Shown: positions 39,835 to 53,668, counted from the stretch's first letter. The stretch: 64,000 nucleotides of DNA from Blastocystis hominis (GCF_000151665.1 NW_013171838.1:447001-511000), one strand, 5' to 3'. Numbers and translations are program-made. Notes: generated by a model not told the origin, from the letters alone.

Positions 39835-40827
39835 CTACATCTGCATCGAATCTAACTCACTTAATCCGAAATCCAGCGGCGTTGAAACACCCGCTATCCA
39901 TGATTTTCCGATCCCAACCCTACAAAGCTCCGATGGATTTAATTTCGGTGTATAGGGAGGGGACATGGCACCCACAGACGCCATTGGTCCCGTTAAACCC
40001 TGCGAACCCGACGGAACTTGCGGCGATTCGGTCGTGGATGGAAGCAGATAGGTGCGAATCTCGCCTCCAGAGGAAGACAAGAAGATTTCATTGTCTCTTC
40101 CATCGCGGTTATTCGTAACATAAACATCCGTTCCTACACTCAAATCGTGGAAACAGGGGAAACCTGGAGGCGCACAAATGGCTATGATGGTTTGATTGGG
40201 GTTTGGATTACTCTTTTGACAAGAATTCACAAGTTCATCGGTGGTTAAAACGACGCTGGGGTTATTATAATACTAAATTGGAGAAACAGGGGAAACAAAA
40301 CGGTGTCTTCGAGGTAAGAAGAGAACTCTTCGATGACTTTATCCAGCTCTTGACATTGCTTTTCTAAAAGGTCTCGCTTCGATGAGACAGCACGCTGCTC
40401 CTCGTCGCTTACAGTGGAAACAGAGCCACCGCTACATCAAAAAGTATAAAACAGAAGGTACATCCAATGATAACTACTCTTTCCTTGCTTCTGAAGAACG
40501 TTGGCTCCGATTAGGGCGTTTGTGATATCGTATATTCTTCTCTTCTCGACGCCAAGCATACCTGCAGCGTACATCACATCGATCGTTTCATCTTCTTGAT
40601 TCTAGCGTGAGAGGCAAGTGCGCAATATACTTACTCTTACTAGCTTGACAAACTCAGAAGCTAAATATGCTAATGACTTCGCTTTCCTTCCTTTTGAACT
40701 AGGAGGCGGGGGATATACTGTAGAGACATCTCCCATGGTGTCAACATCATCGTGAGTTGTACCAGATAAATTCTAGACAAGATAAGAGAAAACAACAAAG
40801 AGAACTTACCACAGCGCCTTGTTGCAT
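39835..40827 (-). CDS. E2F-family transcription factor
   Basis: After splicing, the DNA-binding winged helix shows LAYLASEFVKLVR, TIDVMYAAGMLGVEKRRIYDITNALIGANVLQKQGKSSYHW, with RRIYDITN as in E2F rather than DP. A leucine-zipper-like helix (LEKQCQELDKVIEEF) and a marked-box-like domain (VVLTTDELVNS, QTIIAICAPPGTDVYV, EIRTYLL) follow. The C-terminus is Ser/Pro-rich and may hold the transactivation region (FGLSELDSMQM). Introns 40134-40163 and 40273-40301 carry GGAAACAGGGGAAAC on the plus strand. The ATG at 40827 (MQQGAV) is the best start; exons upstream look like leader. Confidence 0.85.
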
Positions 40828-41000
40828 ATCTTTTCTCTAGGTAGAAATTTAAGAATATTACTAATGTCAGATCAAAAGAAAAGCCACTCACAGGGATTTT
40901 GACCAAAGGTGCAATAGTGAGAACAAGCTATAGAGGGAATGCCTATTCTCTAAATAAAAAGAACAACTAGAATGATCTTCGGTTTGTTCAGAAGAATAGT

Positions 41001-41010
41001 GGCGCCAAAA
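41001..41010 (-). promoter_or_regulatory. E2F binding-site consensus upstream of the E2F gene
   Basis: On the minus strand the sequence is TTTTGGCGCC, a full match to the TTTSSCGC consensus with a palindromic GGCGCC core. It lies 174 bases before the E2F ATG in the short space after the upstream gene ends. Autoregulation is inferred. Confidence 0.5.
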
Positions 41011-41125
41011 TTCAAACAAGATTTTTCGTTTGATTTTGAGAAGATTGAATCCCGACAAACAAAAAAAATTTAAATGGTTGAGGTAATAAACAAGTAAACA
41101 CACAACATTTACATTAACGAGATAT

Positions 41126-44100
41126 CTAGAGATTGGTTGGAACTCCCTTCTCCTTCTTCATTTTCTTTGCCATCTCCAACACCTTTCTCAATATCAAAAT
41201 TTGGTTCTTTTCATCCGCCTCCTGCATTGTCTTCGTCAACGCCATTACAATGTTCTCTCTCCCCACCGACAATACAGACTCCATCAAATCCACAATAGAG
41301 TCAAGCGTCAGCACGACATTCTCGCGAAGCACACATCCCGGTTCTTTCTGCACGAGTTGTATCACAATCAGACAGCAATGCGTGATTTCCTTCTACAAAA
41401 CACTTCTATCGACCCAGAATCTACGCAACGTTCTTGGTGCACAGTGAGGTACAATCGCAGCACTTCCTCGAAAACGGAGATCAAGAAAAGTCCATCGCGT
41501 CGAGCAGAGAGCAGAGGAAGCAAAGCAATCAAAAACGGGAACAGCATCTGCACCGCTTTTCTACTCTCAACACACAAATCCAACGAAAACATCGATCCTG
41601 AGCGAAGTAAAAGCATCACCACCTCGAATAAACACGATCGAAGCGGATCTGAAGTGAGAAACAACATCGAAAAGCGTTCTCGCATCGCCAGAATTCGCTT
41701 GTTTATCAAAACCTGCGTGTCGCATTTGCTGTCTTCCATCGCGTTACTCTCTCCATAGAGCGATTCAGACGTGAGAAACGGCCGATTCACGAGGGACATG
41801 GCCATTCCTCGCATTGTGTGACCGATGAAATAGAGAAGACAATTCGCGACGGTGATCGAAAGCAAATTTTGGCTATTTTGCAAAACGATTTCGCGGATTT
41901 CGGGAGTGAGGGTGAAACAATTCACTAACGATAAGTGGAAACGGGGAAGAAAACGGGATTCCGGAGAAAGAGGGCGTTTCATAATGGTGGCTAAAAGAGA
42001 AAACGAATTGATGAGAAAGGTGGAAAGAGCAAAGGAAAGATCTGGAAGACGCGAACTCAGATAAATTCTAAACGAAAAAAGAGAGAAACGTGGAAAACGG
42101 GATGAGAACGGAAAGAAGCCATTCTTGGATCATACTGAATCGCATTTCAACGAGATAATTCGCACTCAATTCGTTCGTCCACTCAATCAGATTGGCAGAA
42201 ACATTCGTTTCGTTCAGCAAAATCTCTTTCCAGCATCGCTACATCAAAGAAAACCCGATCACCCAACCAAAATCGCGCGGAAGAACGACAACATCATTTC
42301 GCTATGAAGGAACGGCTTTGACGGCAGATAATTCGAAAGTTCCTTTTGACACCACGCCGTCCAGACGATCCCAGAAGCAGGATTATCCGCTGAATGATCG
42401 AGCGAAACGTCCAGCGAAACGCGTGTCAATTGAAGCAGAACTTGAATGAAACTGTCGGGAAAGGATCCAGTGATGGTGTGACGAAGAGAGAAGATTGTGA
42501 TCGATGAAATGACGTCAGCGATGGAGTTGAGAGAGAGAATGACGCGACGAAGCGCTGGAAGGCTGAGGAATGAATGAAAAGAAGGAGAATGAAACTTTGC
42601 GGCGAAACAAGATCGAAAAGAATCGGCGGAAGACCAAACGGGTAGAGCGTCTTCGGCACAAAGCAAACTGCAAATAAGTGGAAACGAAACGTGGAAACGA
42701 AATGAAATTCGAGAGAAAAGAGCGAATCTCCGAGAGGATGACGGATTCCTCTTTTAGAGCCAACACAGTCAACACTACAACACGAAAAGAAAAACAAACA
42801 CACGATAAGACTTGATTAGAAGCGATTGGATTTGGTCCGAAAGACCGTCCACTGAAAGAAGCATCAGATACCGGTTTTTGAACGCTTCGTACTGGGGAAG
42901 TATTATCTCCAATTGGCTGGACACGAAGGAATGAATGTATTTTGCAATCTCTGCCTCGAGAGAGGTGCTATCGATTAGAAAAAAGAATCGAAAATCGACT
43001 TTGAATTCTCTGAATGAGAAAGCAAAATATCGAAGAATGGATCCAAAGCAGGATGATAATCGTTCTAAATCACAGCAAAAACATGCAAAAACGTCTTTAA
43101 AGGTAACCTGTGTAATCAAAACGGAGAGAATGCGAATCAAATCGAGTTGCTGCGAACAGTTTTCATAATATAAGTGGTTTTTCAGTCGCTCGAACAATAA
43201 GTACAATCGATCATTCGTCAAAGCGTCTTTCTGAAAAGAAAGCTTCACTCCGTCCACAAATCCTTTGCAAATACAATTCACCGCTGCTTCTGATGTTACA
43301 TCTTTAACTCGATCCGAGTCATATCTGAAGAGAACACAACGCAAAGAATCAAAACAATTTCATAACAGAGTCATAGACTTGGAGACAATTGATCACAACG
43401 AAGGAATGAATGCACTCGCGGATTGTTTTTTTCAGTTCGCCTATATTCGGTTTGAGTTGAGCCGAATCGAAAATCGATCTGACAAGTCAGCAATGCATCA
43501 ACAAAACTCTACAAATTCCGAAATGAATTATCTTTGTGAATCACGCAACAATCCACAAACGCGACAAGCGCTCGCTCAATCACACTATTTTGAATTTGTC
43601 TGCATCACAAATCATTCATTGCATCAAACCGTCGCTTTGCATCCGCAATATCGTTCGGCTTCATCAGCAAAGGAAGACACGAAATCATCGCTCCCGCCGG
43701 CTGAATGGACGGAAACGTTACGCCATGGAGAATAATCTCAAAAAGAGAAGAGAGAAGCGCGATTTCGGAATCGCTGCACAGGATTGAGAAGACTTTGGAT
43801 TGCGTTCGAGTGAAAATGTTGACCATTCTAACAGAAAGAAGCGACAATAGAAAAAAAACTGATAAAATTGTTTCATCAGGAAAAAGATCTCTTGGCACAT
43901 CGGCTGTGCGGTCAAAATCCCTTCTAAATGACTCAAAAAGTCGATTATCGAGCAGACCACCGAGCGATTTTCCTTCGCAAAGGGATGTCTAAGAAAGAAG
44001 AGGAAGAAACAAATAGAAAACTCTGCGAGCGAAGTAACGTAGGAAAGACAATCGTTAATGTAGGAGGCATCTTGAAGAAGTGGCAAAACCACCGAATTCA

Positions 44101-44919
44101 CAACGGGAATATTCGAAATCAGCAAGTCTTCATGGATCTACACTCAATACTCACTTTATTTTCGAACGCTTTTTTGAATGGCGTTAAAGAATCGAATGAA
44201 GGCTGATAGGATTTCATGCAGCAGAGGCGATTGGGATTGTCGCATGATGGAATCCACCATTTGCTGAAGCAAATCGCGCTCAAAGGGAAGAAAGGAACTG
44301 ATTCGTTTCTTTCGACCGTTCACATAATTGAAATCTTCCTGGCTGATACAGAGATCTGTGGCGAAGTGGACTAAAATGAGCACTGCTACATATAGATGAA
44401 CATCATCTCCAGCAATCTAATCATCAAGAATGATTCACACGGAACACGCATTTTATAATTGAGCTAATGCAAGATTTCCACTGACTTGGCCAGCATATAG
44501 TCATGGCTGTACCAAACAAGTGCGAAAACTTCCTGACGAGTGTAATATTGCGCTGAAAATCCCTCTATTATAATATTGATAAACTGAATTTACAGAGACT
44601 CCGGAATCTAAATAGGTTTCAAGAAATTGTAGAACGAATCTCTGATTGTTGTTGGGAACCACTTTCCAATTCTTGTTGAACATCTCAATTAATATATTGA
44701 CAGCATAAAAACGGCAATCAAAAGAAATGTCTACTACCTGAAGCAAATCAACGAATCAATACTCGGATCTTCTGACTGCATGATTTCTATTGCCACTACG
44801 TGAAAATCCGGAGATTTCAAGAACTGATTGAGATAGTCGTTCGATTCTTGCTTTTGTTCTGCTGAACTCCATGGATTATTCAAAATATCCACGCACTGCA
44901 ATACTGGCCGAATATCCAT
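41126..44919 (-). CDS. Importin/exportin-type karyopherin (HEAT-repeat)
   Basis: The N-terminal exon (ATG 44919) has the importin-beta N-terminal pattern: VDILNNPWSSAEQKQESNDYLNQFLKSPDFHVVAIEIMQS. A long chain of helical repeats follows over more than ten small exons (NILIEMFNKNWKVVPNNNQRFVLQFLETYLDSG; LLHEILSAFIRFFNAIQK; VANCLLYFIGHTMRG). The last exon ends in KKMKKEKGVPTNL. Which member (Xpo-T, Xpo4/5/7 or transportin-like) cannot be decided. Exon joins beyond the first few are not fully resolved. Known role: Ran-dependent transport of protein or RNA through nuclear pores. Confidence 0.55.
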
Positions 44920-44980
44920 TATTGCCACCAAAAAACTAGCAGCAGATTAACGAATTCCCTTTGTTATAAGCGTTTGCATC

Positions 44981-46172
44981 ATGGGAAACTGTGTAGGTTG
45001 TCTAGTTCTTATCTAAGCCAAGTGTTGTGCTCAAACAAAGAAAAGCCGGAAAACCCTCTATTCTTACGATAGCGTGAATCACTTGCCAAAATTATCGCCA
45101 AATGACTTTGAAATAATCCGGTATGTGGGGAAGGGTGGCTTTGGAACAGTTTTCCTGGTAAGGACTAATAATTTTGGTAATAATAAGGTGAAAAAGAAAG
45201 ATTCCCAAAAGCAATTTTGTATGAAAGTTGTACAGAAAGATTTGGTGTCCGAGTCGAGATTTCTTTCTTGATTTACTTTTAGTAAAATAAACTACCGAAA
45301 TATGTATTCCGAAAGAGATTCGATGATAAACCAAACATGTCCCTACTTAACAAAGTATTTGTCTATTTTGGTCTGAGATTTAGTCTTTACTGTACATTTC
45401 AAACAAAGTCCAAGCTTTATTTTATTACGGAATACTATCCAGGTGGTGATTTGAACTATCATATTCAACAAACCACCCTTCCGGAGTCGCTCGTGGCCTT
45501 TTACACTGCAGAAGTGATCGTAGCTCTTGACGCTCTGCACCAACAGAACTACATTTATCGTGACTTAAAGCCGGAAAACCTTTTGCTTGACGATAATGGG
45601 CACATTCATCTCATTGATTTTGGACTGTGCAAGAAATACACTCCCAAACGACGATGGAGTACGGGAGGCACGCCTGACTATCTTCCTCCCGAAGTGTTAG
45701 AAAAGCAGCCATTCTCCTTTGAAGCAGATTGGTGGCAATTAGGAATCATGGTGTGGTTTATGCTGACTCAAAAAATGCCATTCGATGCTCCCACGACGAG
45801 GGAATTATATGAGAATATCAAACAGAAACTTTTGCAGAAGCCGAATTCTATGTCCATTTCGATATCCTTGATTAAATGATTGATTGTTTTTCTTGACTGC
45901 AGGCGTTTAACTTTTGTTTCCGATTGCTCGATCGGGATCCAGCGAAGCGACTGGGGAGAAACGGAGTAGACGAGATCAAGCAGCATTCGTTTTTGAAGAA
46001 TATCGACTGGGAGAAGGTTCAAACGATGCAGCTTCCTCCTCCCGTCGTGTTGTCTCGTTCTGCTGCGAATTCAGAGAATGCGACGGAGGAGACACTGTCG
46101 CAAACTCCAGACAATTACAAGTCACGTCGACCTTTTGACAATTTCTCATTTGTCCATCCATCTTTTATTTAA
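44981..46172 (+). CDS. AGC-family protein kinase with N-terminal MGN acylation motif
   Basis: The first exon begins MGN, followed after a short intron by a Cys pair (KCC), a plausible myristoyl/palmitoyl anchor. The kinase shows VGKGGFGTVFLV, CMKVVQKD, LYCTFQTKSKLYFITEYYPGGDLNYHI, YRDLKPENLL, DFGLC, an activation segment STGGTPDYLPPEV and DRDPAKRLG. The C-tail contains a hydrophobic motif PFDNFSFV, as in Akt/S6K/PKC kinases. The splice junction just before AFNFCFRLL could not be phased exactly (acceptor at about 45902). Encoded TAA. Confidence 0.82.
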
Positions 46173-46220
46173 CTTGTTTTCATTCCACAAACACCCGATT
46201 GATGAGAATAACAAATGGAA

Positions 46221-49200
46221 TTAGTTCATTCTTCCGACACAGTTTTTGGCTCCGCACAGACAGACCAGTTCCCTGTCCTCGTATTGGAATTTGTAGTCGT
46301 AAGTGATTTCTTCTCCGGGGTTGATGTCTCGGTTTGCGAAGAAGATGATTTTGTTTTCGTTGTTGATGTTGACGACGCGCGCGTCGCAGTTGGGATCGCA
46401 GCAGTGATTGATGAACCTGCTTTCGTTTCCCTTCACCGTCGCGTCCACGATGTGTTCCGCGTCCATTCGGAAGAAATAGCACCCGCCCACGTTCCTTCGG
46501 TTGTATCTACGCCTCACCGCCGCGCCCTGCGCCCACACCGCCTCCCGCGCGTTCGCCACGTCCTGTCCCACGACTTCGCCTGCGAATTCGATCACCATCA
46601 TTCCGCGCCGGAACGCCGTTTTCGCGAAGAGTCCCCACCCGTGGATCGGGCTTTTGATCACTTTCGGCTGCTCGCTCTCCGCGCGGCACTACGTTCCACG
46701 CCCTCCCCGCTCCTACCTGCAGCGCCCGGTATTGCCGCAGCAGCTCCGTCGTGCCCAGCGTGTCGCCGGCTTCCCACGCGGGGCGGGACCGCGCGTCGCT
46801 CAGCGTCTGCCGCAGCGTCGAGAGCGTCCACGCCAGCGGCGTCACCGTCGTCTGCACCGGCACGCAGCGGCTGCACATGGCCTTCTCGGGGCTTGGAGGG
46901 GCGGGAGCAACCGCGGGGATGGTTCCGATGGTTCCGATGGTTCCGTTGACCCCATTGACCCCATTGACCCCATTGGCCCCATTGGCCCCATTGACCTCTC
47001 TGCGACGCGTCGGAACTCGCTGGATCTGGCTCTCCTCGAACTGTGTCTCACTCCCTCCCCGCGGTTCTACGCGCTCTTCCCGCACGCGGATCACCTGCTC
47101 CACGCGCGGCTGCACCTGGTGGTACCGGTACGACGGGTAGCCCGCGGGCGGGAACGCGTGGTACAGGCTCGCTTCCTGGGCCTCCAGCGCCTCCACCACC
47201 TGCGGGATGTTCAGGCCGAAGAACCAAAACCCGTCCAGTTCCGAGTCGCGCCACGCGTCCGCTTCCCTGCACACCGGTTTCACCGGTTTCTCCGATTTCT
47301 CCGATTTCTCCGATTTCTCCGATTCCACGTCCATCACACCGCACTCCCCTTCCGACCCATTTCTGTTTCTCTGTTCCGCGCGCTCGCGCAGTCGCAGCGT
47401 TTCGTAGTGGCCGTTTCGCTTCAGCGCGGCGCGCAGCTCCGCGTACACGCCTATTTCTCACCATTCCCGCGATTCTACCTTGAATGTCGTGCGAGCAGAA
47501 GCGAATCTCGGACTGCATGTCGCTGATGCTGAACACGGGGCGGCGCAGCGGGTCCTCGCCCTCCGCCTCGGCGTGGATCTCCAGGCAGTACAGCGTTCGC
47601 GTCCCCGGCCGCTTCGCGCTCCAGAACACGCGGAACACGCGGTACTGGTCGGGGAGCAGGAACCGCTCCGTGTGCATGCGCGGGGAAATCCCCACCGCGC
47701 CCACGTGCGACACCGTCACGCTCCCCATCCGGATCAGTCCGCGCTCCACGCTGCGGCTGCGACTCTGCCGCGCGCCCGACCGGAACACCACGCGGTGGTT
47801 GAACCGCGTCGTGAACAGCTCCGACGCGCTCACCGCCACCTGCGCCTCCGACGCGCCCACGCCCCGCGGAACACCACCGCCCGCCGGACTCGAAACGCCC
47901 CGCGGGGAAAACGGGTTGAACGACCGATCGACCAACCCACCCGCGGGGAAACTCGACGGACGGTGGTACTGGCAGAACGCCTCCTTGTTCACGCGGATCA
48001 AACAACCGCCCTCGCGCCCACACGCGAAGTGGAAGCACCGGCTGCACCCCGACGCTCCGCACTTGATCGACGCACCCGAACGCTTGCACACGTAGCACTG
48101 CGCAGAACGGCTCCGGTTCTTCACCACAGTGTATTTCTGGATCGAGCTCTCTTTCTCGTCGATCGTGATCCCAGAGCTGTAATACACGCAGTTCAGATGC
48201 ACCCACTCCCCCGTCAACGTGCACAGCATCCGACCGCACACCAAGTTGTCACCAACTTCACCGCACAAATCGCACGCACGACGGTCATCCACCGCGTGAC
48301 CCTCCACGCCCACCAACGGAGTTACTTCCATTTGTTCCGTCGAATTCTCTTCCTTCTCCATTCCATTCCATCCATCGCTCCATTCCCGCGAAGAATCGGC
48401 AGCGATGGGTTTGGATGAGGGAGTTTCGAGGGGAGTGAGGGGATTCGATTCATTATTAATGGTATTGGTATTGGTATTGGTATTGTTGGATTCGGTTTGA
48501 GTTTCAGGTTCAGGTTCAGGTTCAGGTTCAGGTTTAGTTTCAATCGGTTTCGATTCCACTTTCTCAGCCTCCATTTCCACCTTCTCAACCTCCATTTCCA
48601 CTTTCTCAGCCTCCATTTCCACTTTCTTAACCTCCATTTCCACTTTCTTAACCTCCATTTCCTCTTTCGGACGCGAGAACGGGAATGTTCGCAGCACGAT
48701 GTTCCCAGAAATCAGCAGCCATTCGATCGGGCTGAACGGACACTCCGGGTTGAAATACGTCGGGAACAATGGCTGGCACGTGTACAAATACGCCGCTGCG
48801 TTGCAGGCATCCTCCGTCATCATCAGCAGAGACGAGTACAGTCGACGGATCTTCCACAGCGTCTTCTCCGACAGTTCCTCCACCGGAATTCGAATCGGAC
48901 TCGGACTTCCGTCCTCTTCCAACAAACGCTCTTCGCTCATCAAATCGCGGAACGACGAGGGCAGCGACGAATTCAATTGCTTCGGGTAGAACACGTTCGG
49001 TAGATCCGACACCACCAATTGATGAATCGTCTTCCCCGGATATAAACGCGATTCCAAACGCGAGGATATGAACTTCGAGCTGCGAACGGACAAATCTTCG
49101 GCGATTTTGTTATCGCGAAGTCGCTCACGACGACTCGATCCGTTCTCGTTCAACAACTTCAAATACATTTTATCCGATAGAGTTTGGAACAGCAGACTGT

Positions 49201-52200
49201 TCGCCTATCAATCAATTCATTCATCATTCTCATACTCGAACAATCGTACGAACCAGATCGCACCAATATGGCTCAAGTTGAGTCTCAATCTTACCTCGAT
49301 TCGATTCATTCAATGGCAATAATTCTTTCAGTCGCAATTCTTGACGTTTCTCTTGAATACCACTTATCAAATCACTTATCGTTGTTTCATTTTCTTTTTC
49401 TTTTTCTTTTTCTCCTCCTTCTCCTCCTTTTTCTTCCTCTCCTCCTTTTTCTTTTTCTTCATTTCCAATCACTTTCATAGTTTCATTCCTACTTTCATTT
49501 TCATTTTCATTTTCATTTTCATTTTCATTTTCATTCTTGCTTTCATTTTCATGTGGATTCGCATGTGAATTCAGATTCAAATTCAAAGATAAACTAACTG
49601 GATTCATCAAATTCGATTTCGTTCGATTTGATTGACGACATCGTATACAATGATAAGGATTCCGAGTTATCTCACTTTTCAACCATTCCATCATATCATT
49701 CATTATACAACGATGATGAATCCATTGCTCACATCCATCACAAAACGCCATATCAACATCCGAAGCATTCCAAGGAGTATCACATACAGCACATCGTTTA
49801 AATCGTTCTTCTTTGTTGTAGCAATTCCGACAATAGTCACGATGATAACTCCAACTCGTTGCCGTTCCTTTCAATCCACACTTTTTACACTTGAAACAAT
49901 AACCACACACAAACAAATTCAAGTTGTTATCGTCCACATAATTCAAACAACTCTTGTGGAAACTACGATCACATCGATTGCAACTGCAAATCTTATCCAT
50001 TTCCTTCACTACATTTACACTCAAACCACAAACCTCGCAGATCTTACAATTCGGACAGCGCCATCCGCATTTCATTTCATGATTCGCTGTCCCGTTCGCA
50101 TTCACACAATACACATGATAACATTCACCACAATCGCCACAAAATAACATTCGATCTCGATCGCCCGTTGAACCACAACTCAGACAACAATCCATTGCGA
50201 TCATTGACGCATATTGAGGAAGAATGTATTCCACCACGGGAGGAATCAGCGAATTCGAATACGGTCCAGCTAATGGAGTTAATGGCTCCAGTTGTTTCTC
50301 ACTGGATCGATAATTATCATAGATTTCTACGATCTTCGATGCTTTGCGACACGCTTGTTTCGCACTGTTACTCGGTTCTGGACGAGTCAGTAGCTTCTCT
50401 TTCGATGCCTTTATTTGACTGATCTTCACACAATAGTCACCAGCAACACTTCCACTCAAATATTCATTCAGTACTTTCTCACCCTTTTCAAATAGATCCG
50501 ATGTACACTTCCACACTTCATCTCCAAACATATTGTAAACAAATGCGTTGTAGCACATTCGTTCAAAATCATCCCGGAATTCTTGACTCTTCGAATATTG
50601 TTTACGTCGAATTCGATCTTCCATCAACTCCAAACAAACCATATCTTCGCGAGATATCATATCGAAATAGTGAGGCGCGATTTCTTCTGTTATTTGATTC
50701 AAAAAGATTCCTCGACTGTCAAGTTCTTTCAATTTCAATAACACTTCCATCATTTCTTTTCGACGACATTTCGGACATCGATACACTTTTGTTGTTTCTT
50801 CTTTCACAACATCCATTCCTGGGTTCGAATTCGTACTAACATTCGTATCTTCTTCAATACTCTCTTCTTCACTTCCTCGACTTTCCATTCCATCTTCAAA
50901 CACACTGTCTTCACGACGACGTTGACGACGATCATTCTCTCGTTTCCGATTCTTGTTGCTGTTGCTGTTGCTATTTCCATTGCTATTGCCATTGCCACTG
51001 TTGTGTTTATTGTCACATTCACGATGAACCCATTCACCACATTCTTCACATTTCACACATTTCTCTTTCAATTCTTCAACATCCATTGTCTTCAGACATA
51101 CATTGCAATACAATCCTTCACGATAGTTTTCTTGACATTCTTCACAACACGTCACTTTCTCGTTGTTCACTAACACATGTTCCCATTTCCCGTAGAAACA
51201 AACCTCCGTTCCACATCCACGACACTTTTGACATTTGAAACAAACGAATTCATTCTCTTCACACTCGTTCAATGGTTCCATCAAAATCGGATCACAGCAT
51301 TGTAAATGACAGTACAGACCGCATTTCACACATCGATGGAGACGATTATTACCCAGATTCCCGCGGAGACAGCACCAACAGTATTCATCGTTCACCGGCT
51401 GGAGTTCCAACAGATTCCTATGTCTTTATCACACTCAACATCACTCATACTCGTTGTTTATACCCTCCACCACGATATATTGACCGTTCAGATAAAACCA
51501 ACTGCTCGGAACCTCTTCGTTTTCGAACCACACAAAGTGTTTCCCCGTTATTGACCGATAGTGCAGAACAACACCACGAGCCCAACCGCCCAACGGAAAA
51601 TCCACTGCGCGACTCCACATGTAGATCCATTTGTACATCCATTCTTTCGCGTTCAATTCACTTCGGTTGTTCAATACCTTCCACGGAGCTTCCAACAATC
51701 GGTTCAATCGATCTTTCACGTGCATTTCCCAACGAATTGTCTCCAACATCGGAGTATAGAAAAGTTCGAATTTGTGTTCACGCCAATCATGAGCTTCTTC
51801 GAATTCATACTCTACATTACTCACCATTTCATTACTTAGCAAATCCAATGCTTCCATTCTATCATTCTTTCCATTCTTTCCATCATTATCAAATTCATTC
51901 ACTTTCACGCCAAAATGAAGATTACCCTCATTCTTATTACGAAGCCATACAAATTCCTTTAGAATTCCAATATCATTCTTCTCTAAAGCATACCAACCTT
52001 CTTCTTTCCAATACGCTCCATCAAATGTCACATAATATAACAGTAAATCCTTCAATACACGTAATATTCGACCCATTACGTTCACTTCATGGAACCACAC
52101 ACGACTTCCAATTAACGAATCGCCCATTTCCAATAACCAACTTAATCGTTTCTCTTCGATCGTGTTTCGCATATCTTCAAACCGGTTGTTTGGATATCCC

Positions 52201-53323
52201 ATCGGAGCCATGTTACCCATCATCACTTCACTTCCCAATTTCAAATACGAATACCTCTCGTTCAGATGCGACAACACACACGCGCATTCACCACACATCC
52301 AGTTGTTGTAGTCCATCTCATTTCCATACAAACAACTCGCGTGGAATTCATCCCCACATCGATTACATATTACCATATCCGAAGTGTGACGACATGTGCA
52401 AAGTCCACATCCAATATGAACGCGTAATGAACTCATTTTCGCTAATGGAGGCGGATTCAGATCCGGAAGTGTTACTGTTTTGTTGTTCTTCGTTATGATC
52501 GTAGGACAATTGCCGTTCAGATTTTCTTCTTCTTCCATCGAATCGCCTTCTTCTTCCACGTGACCATCCGTTATGTCACGCATTGTTCGACCTGACCATC
52601 GTTCTTTCTCACCACCATTCCATCCTTCGTCTTTCGAATTCATGTGACGACGTCTTTTATCTTCCATCGAACTCGATTCTTGTTTCAAATTTCGTTTACG
52701 AACACTTTCTTCTTCGAATTCTTCACTCGAATTTCCATCTCCTCCATTCAATGATTGATTTTGATTTTGATTTTGATTTTGACTTTGATTTTGATTTTGA
52801 TTCTGACTCTGATTTTGATTCTGATTCTGATTCCGGTTTCCACGTTTCTCTCTTCGACGATTTCGAGATTTTCGAGAATCATCACCCGATTCAGATGATA
52901 AAATCGTTGGATCTTCTGTAGAACGAGACAAATGAGATAAACGAGAAGAACGACGTTGACTTCCACCTAATTCCTGTTCAATCGAATCACTCGAATCTCC
53001 ATTATCAACATCCGAATCTCCTTGCATCGGTGAAGTCCAACCATTACCTCGAGATCGACCACGACCGCGACCATGACCTTTACCGCGACCCCGTGATCGA
53101 TTCGTATTACTTTCAATACGAAATAGTTGGACCAGTTCTTCACGATCACTCGGAACTGATTCTTCTTTTATTTTCGGTTTCGATTTCTTCTTCCATTCTT
53201 TATCAATATTTCTAATCATCATTTCCAGTTACAGTTCTACTACACAGCTTCTTTCACATTCTTCAATTCACTGTCATTCCATTTAGTATTTGAATCTTCC
53301 AATTTATCACTCATTTCATTCAT
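46221..53323 (-). CDS. Trithorax/KMT2-type histone H3K4 methyltransferase
   Basis: The start is ATG 53323 in a short first exon spliced by a 32-nt intron to the exon ending near 51441. Order of domains: Asn/Gln repeat region (52755-52840), PHD finger (52300-52420), Tudor/BAH-like segments, two PHD/RING-type clusters (51000-51400 and 49640-50200), a repeat linker (48480-48670), an extended PHD (47950-48270), FYRN (47490-47700), FYRC (47100-47250), and SET plus post-SET (SPIHGWGLFAKTAF, ESRFINHCCDPNCDA, EEITYDYKF, CxCG). This is the architecture of MLL/trithorax proteins that methylate H3K4. The 5' half is inside an inverted duplication. GC content rises sharply in the 3' half. Confidence 0.88.
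48480..48670. repeat. 18-bp tandem repeats coding EMEVKK/EAEKV
   Basis: Near-identical units on the minus strand encode an alternating Glu/Lys/Met helix (EMEVKKVEMEAEKV), followed by PEPEPE and NTNTNT runs. They lie between the PHD clusters and the ePHD of the KMT2 gene. Confidence 0.8.
52755..52840. repeat. Asn-Gln repeat tract in the KMT2 N-terminus
   Basis: Repeats of AATCAA/AATCAG on the minus strand code an NQNQNQSQ-type stretch. The same tract occurs in the inverted copy at about 61602-61687. Confidence 0.85.
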
Positions 53324-53668
53324 ATCTATATTCAACAACAACTTATGCAAATACTTTCAAAATCACTTTATGATTATTCAAATATTCAGCAATTTTAATA
53401 GATTGCAATATAGAATATACAAAATTAAGAAGTAAGTCGAGAGTTGTTCAACTTCGGGAATCTCTCGATTCTATCGATAATCTAATTTCAATAGTATTCA
53501 AATATAGAGTACTTGTGAATGAAATGAAATGAAAAGAATGAATCTGAACGATCGATTATTGGAATGTCGAAAATCGAATGTATTTTGTATAATGGATTGA
53601 ATCAAATCGATTAATTTGGAATTGAATAAAGAATGTTGAATCGTCTGTATGGAAATGAATAATGGATA
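53324..53668. promoter_or_regulatory. Divergent promoter region between KMT2 and the organelle-membrane gene
   Basis: 345 bases, AT-rich, with no frame. It must hold the start sites of both genes. A palindromic-looking ATCGATAATC run lies at about 53475-53485. The same region is present in inverted form at 60774-61118. Confidence 0.5.

Noticed and set aside
46215-48418. Plus-strand frames of 240-340 codons opposite the KMT2 SET/FYR region
   Set aside because: Shadows in GC-rich sequence; the minus strand contains SET, FYRC and ePHD motifs.
51272-52498. 408-codon plus-strand frame opposite the KMT2 N-terminus
   Set aside because: Shadow frame; Ser/His/Thr-rich and repeated identically (in part) in the inverted arm only because the arm is duplicated.
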